DNA of 64,000 bases from contig CANHQJ010000002.1 in the NCBI GenBank assembly GCA_947462875.1, positions 186,001 through 250,000 of the forward strand, read 5' to 3'. This stretch comes from Verrucomicrobiia bacterium (GTDB lineage: Bacteria; Verrucomicrobiota; Verrucomicrobiia; Verrucomicrobiales; Akkermansiaceae). The stretch's first letter is position 1, and the number at the start of each line of letters is the position of its first letter. A program made the translations under genes and the position numbers. Below, piece by piece: positions 35,694 to 45,249 of this stretch. A model generated the notes under the pieces. It was not told the DNA's origin, searched no databases, and saw nothing but the letters and a program-made list of their open reading frames with translations.

Positions 35694-37367
35694 ATGAGCC
35701 AAAAAACAGTGCGCGTAGCAGTCGGGGCCGATCACGGCGGAGTGGAGATCAAGAATGCGGTCGTCGCCGCACTCGCGCAGTGTGGATGCGAGGTGAAGGA
35801 CTACGGCGCGCACGGTCATGACTCGGTCAATTATGCCGATTACGGAAATGTCGTGGCGATCGGAGTGGCGGATGGCTCGTATGATTTTGGCGTGCTTTGC
35901 TGCACATCGGGCGTGGGCATGTCCATCACCGCGAATCGCCACCACGGCGTGCGTGCGGCGAACGTGCGCACGATCGAGGAGGCGGTGACCAGCCGCGAGC
36001 ACAACGACGCGAACGTGCTTTGCCTCGGTGCCAAGTCCGTGGATGCGGAGACCGCCCAGGCGATGGCGGAGGCTTTTGTGAAGGCCGCCTTTGCCGATGG
36101 GCGACACAGTTGTCGCGTGGCGGCCAGTTCCGGCAGCCGCATCGAGGTCACGGATCCGGCCGTTTTTGCGGCGATCCGCGCGGAGGAAAAACGCCAGCGC
36201 AACAACATCGAGCTGATTGCCTCGGAAAATTTCGCCTCGCCCGCCGTGATGGAAGCGCAGGGATCGGTGCTCACCAACAAATACGCCGAGGGCTATCCCG
36301 GCCGCCGTTGGTATGGGGGCTGTGAAAACGTCGATGTCATAGAGCAGCTCGCCATCGATCGACTCAAGGAAGTCTTCGGTGCGGAACACGCGAACGTGCA
36401 GCCGCACTCCGGTTCCCAGGCGAACACCGCCGTGTATTTCTCCGTGCTCAAGCCCGGCGATCGCATCCTCACCATGGACCTCGCGCACGGTGGGCACCTG
36501 ACCCACGGCCACAAGGCGAATTTCTCCGGAAAATTCTACGATGTGGTGCACTACGGCGTGAGCCAGCAAGACGAGTGCATCGACTATGATTTGTTGGAAA
36601 AAATGGCGCACGAGTCCAAGCCCGCGCTCATCACCTGCGGAGCCAGCGCCTACTCGCAGATCATCGACTTCGAGCGCATGGGCAAGATCGCCCGCGAGGT
36701 GGGTGCCTATCTGTTTGTGGACATGGCGCACATTGCCGGACTGGTCGCAGGCGGCGTGCATCCGAATCCCGTGCCTTTTGCCGACTTCGTCACCTCCACC
36801 ACGCACAAGTCCCTGCGCGGTCCGCGCGGTGGCGTGATCCTGTGCAAAGAGGAATTCGCGAAAAAAATCGACGCCCAGGTGTTCCCGGGCATCCAGGGTG
36901 GCCCGCTGATGCACGTCATCGCGGCAAAAGCGATTTGTTTCGGCGAGGCGCTGAAGCCCGAGTTCAAAGCCTATCAGCAACAAATCGTGAAAAACGCGCA
37001 GGCGATGGCGACACGTCTCACCGAGCACGGTTTCCGCATCGTCTCCGGCGGCACCCAGAACCACGTCATGCTGGTGGACCTGCGCAGCAAAAAACTCAAC
37101 GGAACCCTGGCATCGCATGCGCTCGATGAAGCGGGCATCACGGTGAACAAAAACTCGATTCCTTTCGATACCGGCACGCCGATGAAACCCAGCGGCATCC
37201 GCATCGGCACTCCCGCCGTCACCACGCGCGGCATGAAAGAAGCCGACATCGTGCAAGTGGCCGACTTCATCAACGAGGCTCTGAAAACGCCCGAGGACGA
37301 GGCAAAACTGCACGCCCTCCGCGATCAGGTCTTCGCCTTCAACCGCGCGTTTCCGATGCCTTGGTGA
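35694..37367 (+). CDS. glyA: RpiB-GlyA fusion: ribose-5-P isomerase B with serine hydroxymethyltransferase
   Basis: Residues 1 to about 145 are a full RpiB/LacAB domain: ADHGG at about 12-16, the catalytic-loop region [26 protein letters not shown] and G-R-H-S-C-R-V. The usual CGTG loop here reads CTSG. From about residue 155 the protein is a complete serine hydroxymethyltransferase: [14 protein letters not shown], the glycine-rich [22 protein letters not shown], the [12 protein letters not shown] region, and the PLP lysine in S-T-T-H-K-S. The reactions would be ribulose-5-P to ribose-5-P, and serine plus tetrahydrofolate to glycine plus methylene-tetrahydrofolate. It lies 79 bases after the phosphatase gene. 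Confidence 0.93.
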   Translation: MSQKTVRVAVGADHGGVEIKNAVVAALAQCGCEVKDYGAHGHDSVNYADYGNVVAIGVADGSYDFGVLCCTSGVGMSITANRHHGVRAANVRTIEEAVTSREHNDANVLCLGAKSVDAETAQAMAEAFVKAAFADGRHSCRVAASSGSRIEVTDPAVFAAIRAEEKRQRNNIELIASENFASPAVMEAQGSVLTNKYAEGYPGRRWYGGCENVDVIEQLAIDRLKEVFGAEHANVQPHSGSQANTAVYFSVLKPGDRILTMDLAHGGHLTHGHKANFSGKFYDVVHYGVSQQDECIDYDLLEKMAHESKPALITCGASAYSQIIDFERMGKIAREVGAYLFVDMAHIAGLVAGGVHPNPVPFADFVTSTTHKSLRGPRGGVILCKEEFAKKIDAQVFPGIQGGPLMHVIAAKAICFGEALKPEFKAYQQQIVKNAQAMATRLTEHGFRIVSGGTQNHVMLVDLRSKKLNGTLASHALDEAGITVNKNSIPFDTGTPMKPSGIRIGTPAVTTRGMKEADIVQVADFINEALKTPEDEAKLHALRDQVFAFNRAFPMPW

Positions 37368-37429
37368 TTTGTTGCCCAAGGTTTTCGGCGCAGGGCGACG
37401 GGGGCTCGTTAGCCGGATCCAAGCGAGAC

Positions 37430-38164
37430 TCACCGCTTCTCCAACACCAGAAAATTCCGCACGGGTTTGTTCCAGATGGCCCGGTAGGTTGCGGGGCCGC
37501 CTTTGATTCCCTGGGCGACGTAGAGGTCGGCGGAGGTGCCGCCGTCGAGGTTCAGGGCGCTGGCGATGGGGAAACCGCAGGGGCTTTGGCCGGCGATGGC
37601 TTGTGAGAGCTGGGCGAGGGTGCAGGGCGAAGTGCGGACCATCATCCAGAGCGTGCCGCCATCCCAGGCGATGAAACAACGCGCGCTGGTTTTGCCGTTT
37701 TCCAGCCCGGCAATCGGTTTCGATAGCTCCGCGAGCAAGGGGCCCGCTTGCAGCAACTGCGGGGCATTGAAGTTCGATTTTTCCCGACGCAGAATGCCGG
37801 TGCGGCCGTTCGCTTCAAACCAGACCCCGGAGCCGAGCGATGACGGATTGTTCGCGCCGAGTTTTTTGCCATCGCTGATCATCACGCCTAACGGTTTTCC
37901 CTCGGGGGTGAAAAATCCGGCATTGATCGCAGCGAGCGCGCTCACCGATCGTGCCGCGGCGCGGGCATCGGGCCACAGCGATCCGGGACCGTTCGGTTGA
38001 TCAAGCAGGCGCAGGCGGTGGGAGCGGGCATCGAAACTGACGGCCTGTAGCGTAATGCCTTGCAGCGTCACGACATGCAGTTGCGGCTTGGCGACATCGA
38101 CAGGGATGGCGCGCGGTGCCGCCTCGCAACCGATCACCAGCAGGGCGAGCAGAAAGAATTTCAT
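37430..38164 (-). CDS. DUF2233/NAGPA-like phosphodiester glycosidase
   Basis: This 244-residue protein carries a short hydrophobic N-terminus (MKFFLLALLVIGCEAAP) that resembles a lipoprotein signal, with a cysteine at residue 13. The phosphodiester glycosidase (NAGPA/DUF2233) signatures are INAGFFTPEGKPLGVMISDG at about 80-99 and ALNLDGGTSADLYV near residue 203. Family members cleave sugar phosphodiesters. Its start overlaps the upstream channel gene stop by one base (TGATG), so the two are coupled. The substrate is unknown. Confidence 0.88.
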   Translation of the reverse strand: MKFFLLALLVIGCEAAPRAIPVDVAKPQLHVVTLQGITLQAVSFDARSHRLRLLDQPNGPGSLWPDARAAARSVSALAAINAGFFTPEGKPLGVMISDGKKLGANNPSSLGSGVWFEANGRTGILRREKSNFNAPQLLQAGPLLAELSKPIAGLENGKTSARCFIAWDGGTLWMMVRTSPCTLAQLSQAIAGQSPCGFPIASALNLDGGTSADLYVAQGIKGGPATYRAIWNKPVRNFLVLEKR

Positions 38165-39831
38165 CAGGGTGATTGGTGGACGGTGAGTTGCGGGAAGGGG
38201 ATGACCCAGTGATTTTCATTGGCGGCATCCACGGCTCCGCCTTGCAGCATGCGCTGGATGACGTTGAACTGCGGGGCCAGCTCGCCATCGACATTCGCGG
38301 TGATGCGGAAATCGAGCGAGGAGGCCGAGGCCGAGGCGAATTCCACATTGACCGAGCGGATGGCGTCCTTGCCGAAGCGTTCGACGAGAGATTGATAGAT
38401 TTTTTTCTGAATGATGTCCGGGATGAGCGTGGTGGCGATGGATTGGTATTGGTAATCGAGACCGAAGGTGGTGGATACCTGGAACTGCGGCGAGATGTTT
38501 TCCGGGTTTTTCGAGAGGTAGGTCAGCGTCGGATAGGTTTTGTAGGAGCCGCCGAGTTTCACCAGCACCACCTGCTCGGGCGTTTGTTGCACGACCTTGC
38601 CCATCACGCCATCATCGAGGATGACCCAGTCATCGATGCGGGTGGGGAACCACGGCTCCTTCGGCATGGAAGGGCGCGAGTAGCTCGACAGAATGGTTTT
38701 GGCGGGCAGCCGCAGGGTGGCGCCATTGAGGTCCGGATTGTGCAGCACGCAGAAGAAATTCAGTGTTTCGACACGCCAGGGCAGGCCGTTGTAAATGATG
38801 CGCTCGCCCTCGCGCACCGTGCCGAGATTGAGAATCAGGCGGATTTGCTCGAAGTAGGGCGGCAGCGCCGTGCGCGAGGCCCAGGCCAGACCGATGAACA
38901 AAATCGAAACCACCGTGAGCAGGAGCCAGTCATTGCGGATGTAGAGCGTGAGCACCGTGGCAAAAATGGCGGCGATGATGATGAAGGCATTGGCAAACAC
39001 ATCCACCAGACGCGAGGTGAGGCCTTCCTGGTATTTCTTGTGGATGGGACTGACCTTGCGAAACATCCGATAGAGACGGCGCAGCAGGACCAGCGTGATG
39101 GCGAAGGCGATCACGGCCAGCAACAGACTGAGGCCGCGGTTTTTCCAGAAATGGGAAATCATGCCCGCGAGCAAGGAGACCACCGATGGCGCGTTGCGCT
39201 TGCGTTCCTCCAACTGCACCGTTGTGTTGGCCATCGAGCTCTCCGCCTCTAACAATTTTTTCTCCCAGGACTTGCGGGCCGAAGCGAGCTCGCGCGTGAC
39301 TTCCTCCGATGTGCTCTCCTTGAGCAGTTGATCGATCTGGGCGAGGGCTGCTTTGGCGAGGGCGAGCTTGGCGGTCCACTGCACGACCTGTGTTTTCAGG
39401 CTTTCAATCTCGCGCGGCTGGGCGGTGGCATCGCGCAGTTCGCGGATGGCGGGCTGGAAAATGTTCTTGAGCTCCTCGTTGATGCTCAGTGGCGTCTCCG
39501 CTTGCGCCACGGCATCGCTCGGGTTGATGCCCGTGGCGGTGGTGTTGAAGGCGGTTTTGAGCTCTTTGATCTTGGCGCTGAGCCGGTCGATCTCGGCGGT
39601 GATTTCTTTTTTCTGTTCCTCGGTGCTGGCTTTTTTCAGCAACTCGCGCTGCGCCGTGCGCTCCGCTTCATTGGCGCGCAGGGATTCCGTGAGCACCCTG
39701 AGCGCGCGGATTTTTTCGCTTTCCGCCGGTTCGGCGGGTGCCTGCGGAGCATCCTTGGGCGCGGGGGGCTCCTGCGCGGGAATCGGGCAAGTGAAAAGCA
39801 GTGCAAGGCACAGAAGAAGCGGACGCGTCAT
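38164..39831 (-). CDS. MscS-like mechanosensitive ion channel family protein
   Basis: This 555-residue protein has a signal peptide and a long helical periplasmic region (about 25-215) rich in Glu, Lys and Ala. Four to five transmembrane helices follow (about 220-350), then a beta-rich cytoplasmic domain with LNLGTVREGERIIYNGLPWRVETL. This layout fits the larger MscS/MscK-type proteins, although the pore-lining helix is less clear than in MscS itself. It overlaps the DUF2233 gene downstream. A role in osmotic relief or envelope transport is likely but not certain. Confidence 0.72.
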   Translation of the reverse strand: MTRPLLLCLALLFTCPIPAQEPPAPKDAPQAPAEPAESEKIRALRVLTESLRANEAERTAQRELLKKASTEEQKKEITAEIDRLSAKIKELKTAFNTTATGINPSDAVAQAETPLSINEELKNIFQPAIRELRDATAQPREIESLKTQVVQWTAKLALAKAALAQIDQLLKESTSEEVTRELASARKSWEKKLLEAESSMANTTVQLEERKRNAPSVVSLLAGMISHFWKNRGLSLLLAVIAFAITLVLLRRLYRMFRKVSPIHKKYQEGLTSRLVDVFANAFIIIAAIFATVLTLYIRNDWLLLTVVSILFIGLAWASRTALPPYFEQIRLILNLGTVREGERIIYNGLPWRVETLNFFCVLHNPDLNGATLRLPAKTILSSYSRPSMPKEPWFPTRIDDWVILDDGVMGKVVQQTPEQVVLVKLGGSYKTYPTLTYLSKNPENISPQFQVSTTFGLDYQYQSIATTLIPDIIQKKIYQSLVERFGKDAIRSVNVEFASASASSLDFRITANVDGELAPQFNVIQRMLQGGAVDAANENHWVIPFPQLTVHQSP

Positions 39832-39950
39832 AGGAATTCGATACGATAGACGGAGGAGAGCACCACGTCAACGGCAGACAAGATGATCCCAGAGCGCTCT
39901 GCGATGCAACGCCATTTGTGCAGCGCGAACCGGAAGACTTTTTTTTCTCA

Positions 39951-39984
39951 AAAAAAATCCCGACCACGATGAGGTGGTCGGGAT
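39951..39984 (-). terminator. Rho-independent terminator after the DUF4340 gene
   Basis: On the minus strand, an 11-bp perfect stem (ATCCCGACCAC with GTGGTCGGGAT, loop of 6 bases) is followed by a run of seven or more T residues. It lies 19 bases past the stop of the DUF4340 gene and closes the ABC/GldG operon. Confidence 0.9.
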
Positions 39985-40002
39985 CGGGAAAATGGTGGTG
40001 GC

Positions 40003-41223
40003 TTATGGACCGTCGATGGATACCGGTGGGGTGGTGGCCTCGGCGGGCTGCGTGGCGGCGCCGGGGTCGGCGGCGGCTTTTTGCAGCAGCTCGGCGCGCG
40101 GTTTCAGCAGGGCGTCGATGGTGTACTTCGAGAGCTCATAGACCCGGCCTTGGTAGGCTTGTTCGGTTTTGAGTTTTTCCTGCAAGGTCTTGAGCGATGC
40201 CTGGAAAGCCTCATCCGCGGCTTTGGCGTCTTCCGGTTTTTCGTCGGCAGGCTTGGTGCGCGCGGTGGCGAACTTGCCCTCGACCTTGACCGTCATTTGG
40301 AAATTTTCCTCCGCAGGCGCAGGTTCCTCGCCGGGCTGGGCGAGAGCATCGGGGACTTTCAGCGCGGGCTTGGCCAGCAATGTGAGCGTGTAGGTGAAGC
40401 CATCGGTGGTGGTGATGGTGGCGACGCGGCGCTCGGGCGATTGTTCGACCACACTGGCTTGCGTGCTTGTCACATCCTGGAAGCGCGCGGCGGAGAGGAG
40501 CGTTTTGTACATCTCCGTGGCAGCGGTATCGAGCTTCTCGGTGGCGGCGGCACCTTCGAGGGCGAACTCGGCGTTTTCATCGGCGCGTGTGAGTTTCCAC
40601 TCGATCTGCTCCGGCTTGCCTGCGGCGGTGACGGCGACGGAGTTGATTTTATCGACGGCGATGAATGCTTCGTTGAGCCAGTCCTTCGGATTCGCCGAGG
40701 CGGTGGGGAAGCTTTCGCTGGTGACGTAGATGCCACTGGTATCGGCGGCGTTCTGGATGTAGCGCCCGCCGCCTGTGGAGTCCTTGCCGAGGAAAATGGT
40801 GGCGGCGTTTGATTTGTCGGCCTTCAGGAAGGTGAGCTGCACGCCGTGTTCCTCGGGTTTTTTCGAAGTGAGATCCATGCCAAAGCGCTTGCCGTAGCTG
40901 GGGCCGGCTTCGATGGCGTGGCTGATCTTCACGCTTTCGATGGTGCGCAGCAGGTTGTTGATGTTGGTGAAGTTCGCGGGGTAGTTGCCGCGCTCCACGA
41001 CGATCCATCCATCGGCACTTTTTTCCAGCGTGACCGATTGCTCGGCTCCTTTGATCTGGATTGAGCTCACTTCGGTGGCGGGGAAGGAGGCGAGCACGGT
41101 CTCGCCGCGGTGGCGGTCGGTTTGCGCTTCACCCGAGTCGCCCTTGCGCGACTTCAGCGAGATGACACCGGCAGCCAGGACAAAGACGAAGATCCACAAG
41201 ATGATGACTGTTTTTTTCGACAT
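40003..41223 (-). CDS. DUF4340 domain-containing protein
   Basis: This 406-residue protein has an N-terminal membrane anchor (about residues 5-23) followed by a beta-rich exported domain. The DUF4340 pattern is seen in SIQIKGAEQSVTLEKSADGWIV and in the LTFLKAD...ATIFLGKDSTGGGRYIQ segment. It is the last gene of the four-gene ATPase-permease-GldG operon and is followed by a strong terminator. The C-terminus is Ala/Pro/Thr-rich. DUF4340 proteins regularly accompany GldG-like proteins, and their molecular role is unknown. Confidence 0.88.
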   Translation of the reverse strand: MSKKTVIILWIFVFVLAAGVISLKSRKGDSGEAQTDRHRGETVLASFPATEVSSIQIKGAEQSVTLEKSADGWIVVERGNYPANFTNINNLLRTIESVKISHAIEAGPSYGKRFGMDLTSKKPEEHGVQLTFLKADKSNAATIFLGKDSTGGGRYIQNAADTSGIYVTSESFPTASANPKDWLNEAFIAVDKINSVAVTAAGKPEQIEWKLTRADENAEFALEGAAATEKLDTAATEMYKTLLSAARFQDVTSTQASVVEQSPERRVATITTTDGFTYTLTLLAKPALKVPDALAQPGEEPAPAEENFQMTVKVEGKFATARTKPADEKPEDAKAADEAFQASLKTLQEKLKTEQAYQGRVYELSKYTIDALLKPRAELLQKAAADPGAATQPAEATTPPVSIDGP

Positions 41224-41259
41224 ATGATGTGAGGAAGGTTGTTGGAGAAAGGGGTTCGA

Positions 41260-43194
41260 TTAGCGGGCGCGGGAGGCGCGGCGGCGGGAGAATGCGACGG
41301 CGAGACCGGCGAAAAACACGAGGGGTGGCACGATACCGAGATTCATGGCGATGATGCGCGCGGAGAGCGAGTCCTTGTCGCGCTTCAGGCCCTTATACAG
41401 GTCGCGGATCTGGCGGTTGGTCTGTGTGACCTCCTCGCGGAATTTTTGCTCCTCTGCTTCCATCTCCGGGGCGAGGCGGACATCGCGGCTGTTGCTGCGA
41501 TCGGCGGCGATCTTGGCGAGGCGGTCCTGGGCCTCGCGCAGTTTCGCTTGCAGTTCTTTTTGTTTGTCCTGCGTGGAGCTTTCCGCAGTGGCTTCCATTT
41601 CGCGGATGAGAGTGAAGGGGCGGCGGATCGAGGCGCGGCTGCGGGCACCGATGAGATCGGAAGACGAAGCGGCCTGGTCGATGATGTTGAGCAGCAGCAC
41701 CGAGTTGCCATTGTAGGGCATCGCTGCCTGCATGCCGCCCATGTTTTGGATGCGGTAGGCACCTTGGTTCGAGAAGGCATCGGTATCGGCGATCACAAAC
41801 ACGCTGGATTCGGCACTGCCTTCCTTGAGCCATTTCGATTCTTCCGGCTTGGGAGCCTCTTCTTTTTTCTCGCCTTCGGCAGGAGCGGGTTCTTCTTTTT
41901 TCTCACCGGGTTTGCCCTCGGGGAACGCGGTTTTGAAACGACCGGTCAGGCGGGTAACGAGCTCGTAGGAGCGGCGATTGGTGATGGAGATGTTGCCGCT
42001 GAACTGCGAAGCTTCCATGGCATCGACGAGGCCGGCTTGCACCGACGAGCGCAGCAGGGTCGAAGCGGAAAGGCCGTTGTTGCCTTGATTGGTGATGGCG
42101 CCGGGCAGCACGAAGAACAGATCGTTGAGGTTTTTCGTAATGACATCGGTTTTGTCCGGCATCGCTTCTTTCGGAAGGCTGAGGATGGCGTAGCCGGGGC
42201 GATTGCCCTGAAGGATGGTGCGGTACTTGGCATCGGCGAGGGTTTGCGTGCTCTCGAAATTGATGTTCCAGGCGGGCAGAAGCGTGGGCAGGGTGGAGGA
42301 CACCGGAGTGCCGCCACCGCCGCCGCCAAACATCGGATTGCCGCCAGCGGTCGCCGCGGCCTCGAACGAATAGGCATCGAGGCAGGCGATGAGAGTGCCG
42401 CCGCGCAGGATGAACTGATCGATGGCGAATTCCGTCTCCTTGCTGATGCCCGCAGGATGGACGAGCAGCAGGACATTGACGTCGCTGGGGATTTCCTGTG
42501 CCGCCATTTCCACATCGCGGATCTCGTAGGTCTGGGCGAGCTGTTGCAGGATGACCCAGCCCGGATTGCCTTGCTGGCCGGGCATCATCGCGGGACCGGG
42601 CTTGAGATTCAGCGCGCTCATCACGCCGATGACGGGCTTTTTCACCGCCGAAACTTCGCCGACAGCGCGGGAGAGATTGTATTCAAACATGGTCTCCTGT
42701 TCATCGAGCGCCTGGGTATCGAAAGGATCGATATTGATGCGCGATGTCTGGTCCAGGCAGGAAATCGCCAGGCCGAGCGAGACGTTTTCATACTGGTTGA
42801 TGTTTTGCGTCTGGATGCCATCGAGGTTCGCGGAGTCCTCGGCATCGGTATCGGGCTGAGGGTCGAGATTTTCCACGCGCAGTTTGCCATTGGACAAATT
42901 GACGTATTCCTTGAGGATGTCATCGACGCGGCGGATGAAAAGTTTCGTCTCGCGCGGCAGGGCCTCGTTTTTACGCGAGGCATAGTAGCGGATGGTGATC
43001 GGGGCATCGAGTTTCGAGAGGATCGACTTCGTGCCCTTCGAGAGCGTATGGACCCTGTCCTCGGTGAAATCGGCGCCCTTCGTGCCGAAGGATGTCAGCG
43101 AAATCAGCCAGTTGGCGAGGAAGGCAATCAGCACAAGCGCCGCAATGCCAAAGGCGGCGCGAACGACGGGATGAGTGGTTTTCGGGTGATGCAT
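41260..43194 (-). CDS. GldG-like ABC-associated membrane protein
   Basis: This 644-residue protein has an N-terminal transmembrane helix (about 13-32) and a large extracytoplasmic GldG/IFT52-like domain with DRVHTLSKGTKSILSKLDAPITIRYYAS and VNVLLLVHPAGISKETEFAIDQFILRGG. A lysine/glutamate/proline-rich linker lies near 460-500. A coiled coil (about 555-610) leads to a final transmembrane helix. The ATG at 43194 is preferred because longer frames run into the permease gene. In Bacteroidetes, GldG works with GldA and GldF; elsewhere the role is unknown. Confidence 0.88.
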   Translation of the reverse strand: MHHPKTTHPVVRAAFGIAALVLIAFLANWLISLTSFGTKGADFTEDRVHTLSKGTKSILSKLDAPITIRYYASRKNEALPRETKLFIRRVDDILKEYVNLSNGKLRVENLDPQPDTDAEDSANLDGIQTQNINQYENVSLGLAISCLDQTSRINIDPFDTQALDEQETMFEYNLSRAVGEVSAVKKPVIGVMSALNLKPGPAMMPGQQGNPGWVILQQLAQTYEIRDVEMAAQEIPSDVNVLLLVHPAGISKETEFAIDQFILRGGTLIACLDAYSFEAAATAGGNPMFGGGGGGTPVSSTLPTLLPAWNINFESTQTLADAKYRTILQGNRPGYAILSLPKEAMPDKTDVITKNLNDLFFVLPGAITNQGNNGLSASTLLRSSVQAGLVDAMEASQFSGNISITNRRSYELVTRLTGRFKTAFPEGKPGEKKEEPAPAEGEKKEEAPKPEESKWLKEGSAESSVFVIADTDAFSNQGAYRIQNMGGMQAAMPYNGNSVLLLNIIDQAASSSDLIGARSRASIRRPFTLIREMEATAESSTQDKQKELQAKLREAQDRLAKIAADRSNSRDVRLAPEMEAEEQKFREEVTQTNRQIRDLYKGLKRDKDSLSARIIAMNLGIVPPLVFFAGLAVAFSRRRASRAR

Positions 43195-43214
43195 GACGTT
43201 GGAAAAAGTGAGGG

Positions 43215-43949
43215 TTATGCGCGTTTGGCGGAAAGGATGGCCGAGGTGCCGAGCAGGCAGGTGAAAATGATGGAACCGAACCAGACCATGTCCTGGTAGC
43301 GGAACATGCCGCGGGTGAGCGAGCGGAAGTGATCCCATACGCCCAGCGAGGTCAGGGCCTCGACGAGGAAATCGACACGGAACTTGGCGAGCTCGCGGAT
43401 GAAGGCTTCGTATCCACAGAGCACCATGAGCGTGCAAATCGCGACAGAGACGATGAGGCAGACCACCTGGTCGCGCGTGCAGGCGCTCACCAGCATGGTG
43501 ATGGCAAGGAACACGCAGCAGGTCAGGTAGGAGCCGAGGTAGCCGGAGAAGATGCGCCAGTTGTCCGGCTCGCCGAGGTAGTTCACCGTGATGATGATGG
43601 GGAATGTCAGCAACAGCGCGAGCAGCCAGACGAAGGCGGCGGCGAGATACTTGCCGATGATCGCGGTCCACGGCGGAATCGGGAAGGTGCCCAACAGCTC
43701 CAGGGTGCCGTTGCGTTGCTCATCCGACCACAATTTCATGCCGACCGCCGGAGCGAGCAGCATGTAGAGCCAGGGATGCCAGAACAGGAAGGACCATTCA
43801 AGATTCGCATCACCCGCGAGGATGAAGGCGCCGAAAGTGAAATTGAACAGCAACGAGATCAGCAGGAAAATCAGGATGATCGCGTAGGCTGTCGGTTGGG
43901 TGAAATAGGAAACAAGTTCGCGTTTGAGGATCGTCCAAATGTGTTTCAT
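43215..43949 (-). CDS. ABC transporter permease (GldF/NosY-like)
   Basis: This is a 244-residue polytopic membrane protein with six predicted helices. It contains the ABC-2 type pattern K-R-E-L-x-S-Y-F (residues 9-16) and M-K-L-W-S-D-E-Q-R-N-G-T-L-E-L-L before the third helix. It lies between the ATPase gene (18 bases) and the GldG-like gene (20 bases), which fixes it as the membrane partner of that ATPase. The transported substance is unknown. Confidence 0.92.
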   Translation of the reverse strand: MKHIWTILKRELVSYFTQPTAYAIILIFLLISLLFNFTFGAFILAGDANLEWSFLFWHPWLYMLLAPAVGMKLWSDEQRNGTLELLGTFPIPPWTAIIGKYLAAAFVWLLALLLTFPIIITVNYLGEPDNWRIFSGYLGSYLTCCVFLAITMLVSACTRDQVVCLIVSVAICTLMVLCGYEAFIRELAKFRVDFLVEALTSLGVWDHFRSLTRGMFRYQDMVWFGSIIFTCLLGTSAILSAKRA

Positions 43950-43967
43950 AGAAAAAAGGGGTTGGGT

Positions 43968-44702
43968 TCAGGCCGCGCTGTGGGCGGAGTCGTGCGTGGT
44001 GAGTTCGCGGAAGAGATCGTGCAGCGAGCCGCTGGGGCTCTGCGCTTTCAGCTCGGCAGGCGTGCCATCGGCGACGATTTTACCGCGATCGACGATGACC
44101 GCGCGGGTGCAAGAGGCGTCTACTTCCTCGAGGATGTGGGTGGAGAAAAGGATCGTTTTGCTTTTGCCGAGGCGCTTGATGAGCTGGCGGACTTCGTGTT
44201 TTTGGTTCGGGTCGAGACCATCGGTGGGCTCGTCGAGAATCAGCACCTCCGGATCGTGCAGCAAGGACTGCGCGAGGCAGGTGCGGTGGCGGTAGCCCTT
44301 CGAGAGCGTATCGATGGATTGTTTCGCCACCGACTGCAGGAAACACGTTTCGATCGCGCGCTCGACCGCGTCCCTCTTGGCGGGGCCGCTGAGATTGCGC
44401 ACATCCGCGCAGAACTTCAGGAAGCCGATGACCGTCATGTCATTGTAGAGCGGCGCGGATTCCGGCAGGTAGCCGATTTTTTGTTTGGCGAGGTAAGGTT
44501 CATCGACAATCGAGTGTCCGCAGACGCGGGCATCGCCCGAGCTCGGGGTGATGAAGCCGGTGATCATGCGCATGGTGGTGGATTTTCCCGCGCCGTTCGG
44601 ACCGAGGAACCCGAGGACTTCACCCGGTTTGACCGTGAAGGAGAGGTCGTTCACCGCGAACTTGGGACCAAAATGTTTTGTCAGATTTTCAACTTCGATC
44701 AT
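43968..44702 (-). CDS. ABC transporter ATP-binding protein (GldA-like)
   Basis: The 244-residue ATPase begins MIEVENLTKHFG at 44702; a longer frame to 44879 is rejected because the extra residues are not domain-like. Walker A is G-P-N-G-A-G-K-S-T at about 37-45. The C-loop region is altered to L-S-K-G-Y-R-H-R, Walker B is V-L-I-L-D-E-P-T-D-G-L-D-P, and the H-loop is S-T-H-I-L-E-E-V. It is the first gene of the four-gene operon with the permease, GldG-like and DUF4340 proteins. Confidence 0.93.
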   Translation of the reverse strand: MIEVENLTKHFGPKFAVNDLSFTVKPGEVLGFLGPNGAGKSTTMRMITGFITPSSGDARVCGHSIVDEPYLAKQKIGYLPESAPLYNDMTVIGFLKFCADVRNLSGPAKRDAVERAIETCFLQSVAKQSIDTLSKGYRHRTCLAQSLLHDPEVLILDEPTDGLDPNQKHEVRQLIKRLGKSKTILFSTHILEEVDASCTRAVIVDRGKIVADGTPAELKAQSPSGSLHDLFRELTTHDSAHSAA

Positions 44703-44890
44703 ATGCTGGGTTGTTCGTGAATGAGAGAAAACAGTCTCATCGCAACGCATAGCGATGCGGGCGCTGAATTTGTCTAAAATTCCCCCATTGTCAAGGTGGG
44801 TGTGGGTTTTGAACGGTGCTGTCGATTTTCGTGCTTGCCATGCCGCGTGGAATCGCGCAGGGTATATGCATCGTTTCACAATAACCCTTT

Positions 44891-45226
44891 ATGAAAAAAC
44901 TCGTCTATCTGATCGCTCTGCTGGTATTTGTTGGTTCCCTGCCTGTGCACGCACAGAGAAACAGACGCAACGGGGCGGCGCAGAAGGCTGCGGCGGAGAA
45001 GCGCAAAAAAGAAGAGGCGGAGAGAGCGAAAAAAGACAAAATCAACAAAGAGATCGAAGAGTTCATCAAAGACCGCGACCGCAATCGCGACAAGTCGTTG
45101 ACACTGGAGGAGTTTACCAGCGGCGAGGGCGATGCCAAGGCGGCGGAGGCGAAATTCCAGGAATACAACAAAAACAAGGATCGCTATCTTTCCAAGACGG
45201 AGATCCAGGAATTGTTAGGTCTGTGA
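44891..45226 (+). CDS. Small secreted EF-hand protein
   Basis: This 111-residue protein has a signal peptide (MKKLVYLIALLVFVGSLPVHAQ), a basic/acidic coiled segment (about 25-55), and two EF-hand-like loops. The first, D-R-D-R-N-R-D-K-S-L-T-L-E-E-F, has good ligand spacing for calcium. The second, NKNKDRYLSKTEI, is degenerate. Such small EF-hand proteins are frequent in Verrucomicrobia and Planctomycetes, and their role is unknown. It stands alone on this strand. Confidence 0.85.
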   Translation: MKKLVYLIALLVFVGSLPVHAQRNRRNGAAQKAAAEKRKKEEAERAKKDKINKEIEEFIKDRDRNRDKSLTLEEFTSGEGDAKAAEAKFQEYNKNKDRYLSKTEIQELLGL

Positions 45227-45232
45227 TGGCCT

Positions 45233-45248
45233 AGGCTCTCCGGAGCCT
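45233..45248. terminator. Weak hairpin between convergent genes
   Basis: A 6-bp stem (AGGCTC with GAGCCT, loop TCCG) lies between the EF-hand stop at 45226 and the stop of the opposite small membrane protein at 45250. There is no T-run on either strand, so this is at most a weak bidirectional terminator. Confidence 0.3.
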
Positions 45249-45249
45249 C

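Noticed and set aside
34914-37679. Minus-strand open frame of 921 codons opposite the phosphatase and RpiB-GlyA genes
   Set aside because: The plus strand carries unmistakable enzymes over the same bases. The minus translation is low-complexity (His, Arg and Pro runs) and matches nothing recognisable.
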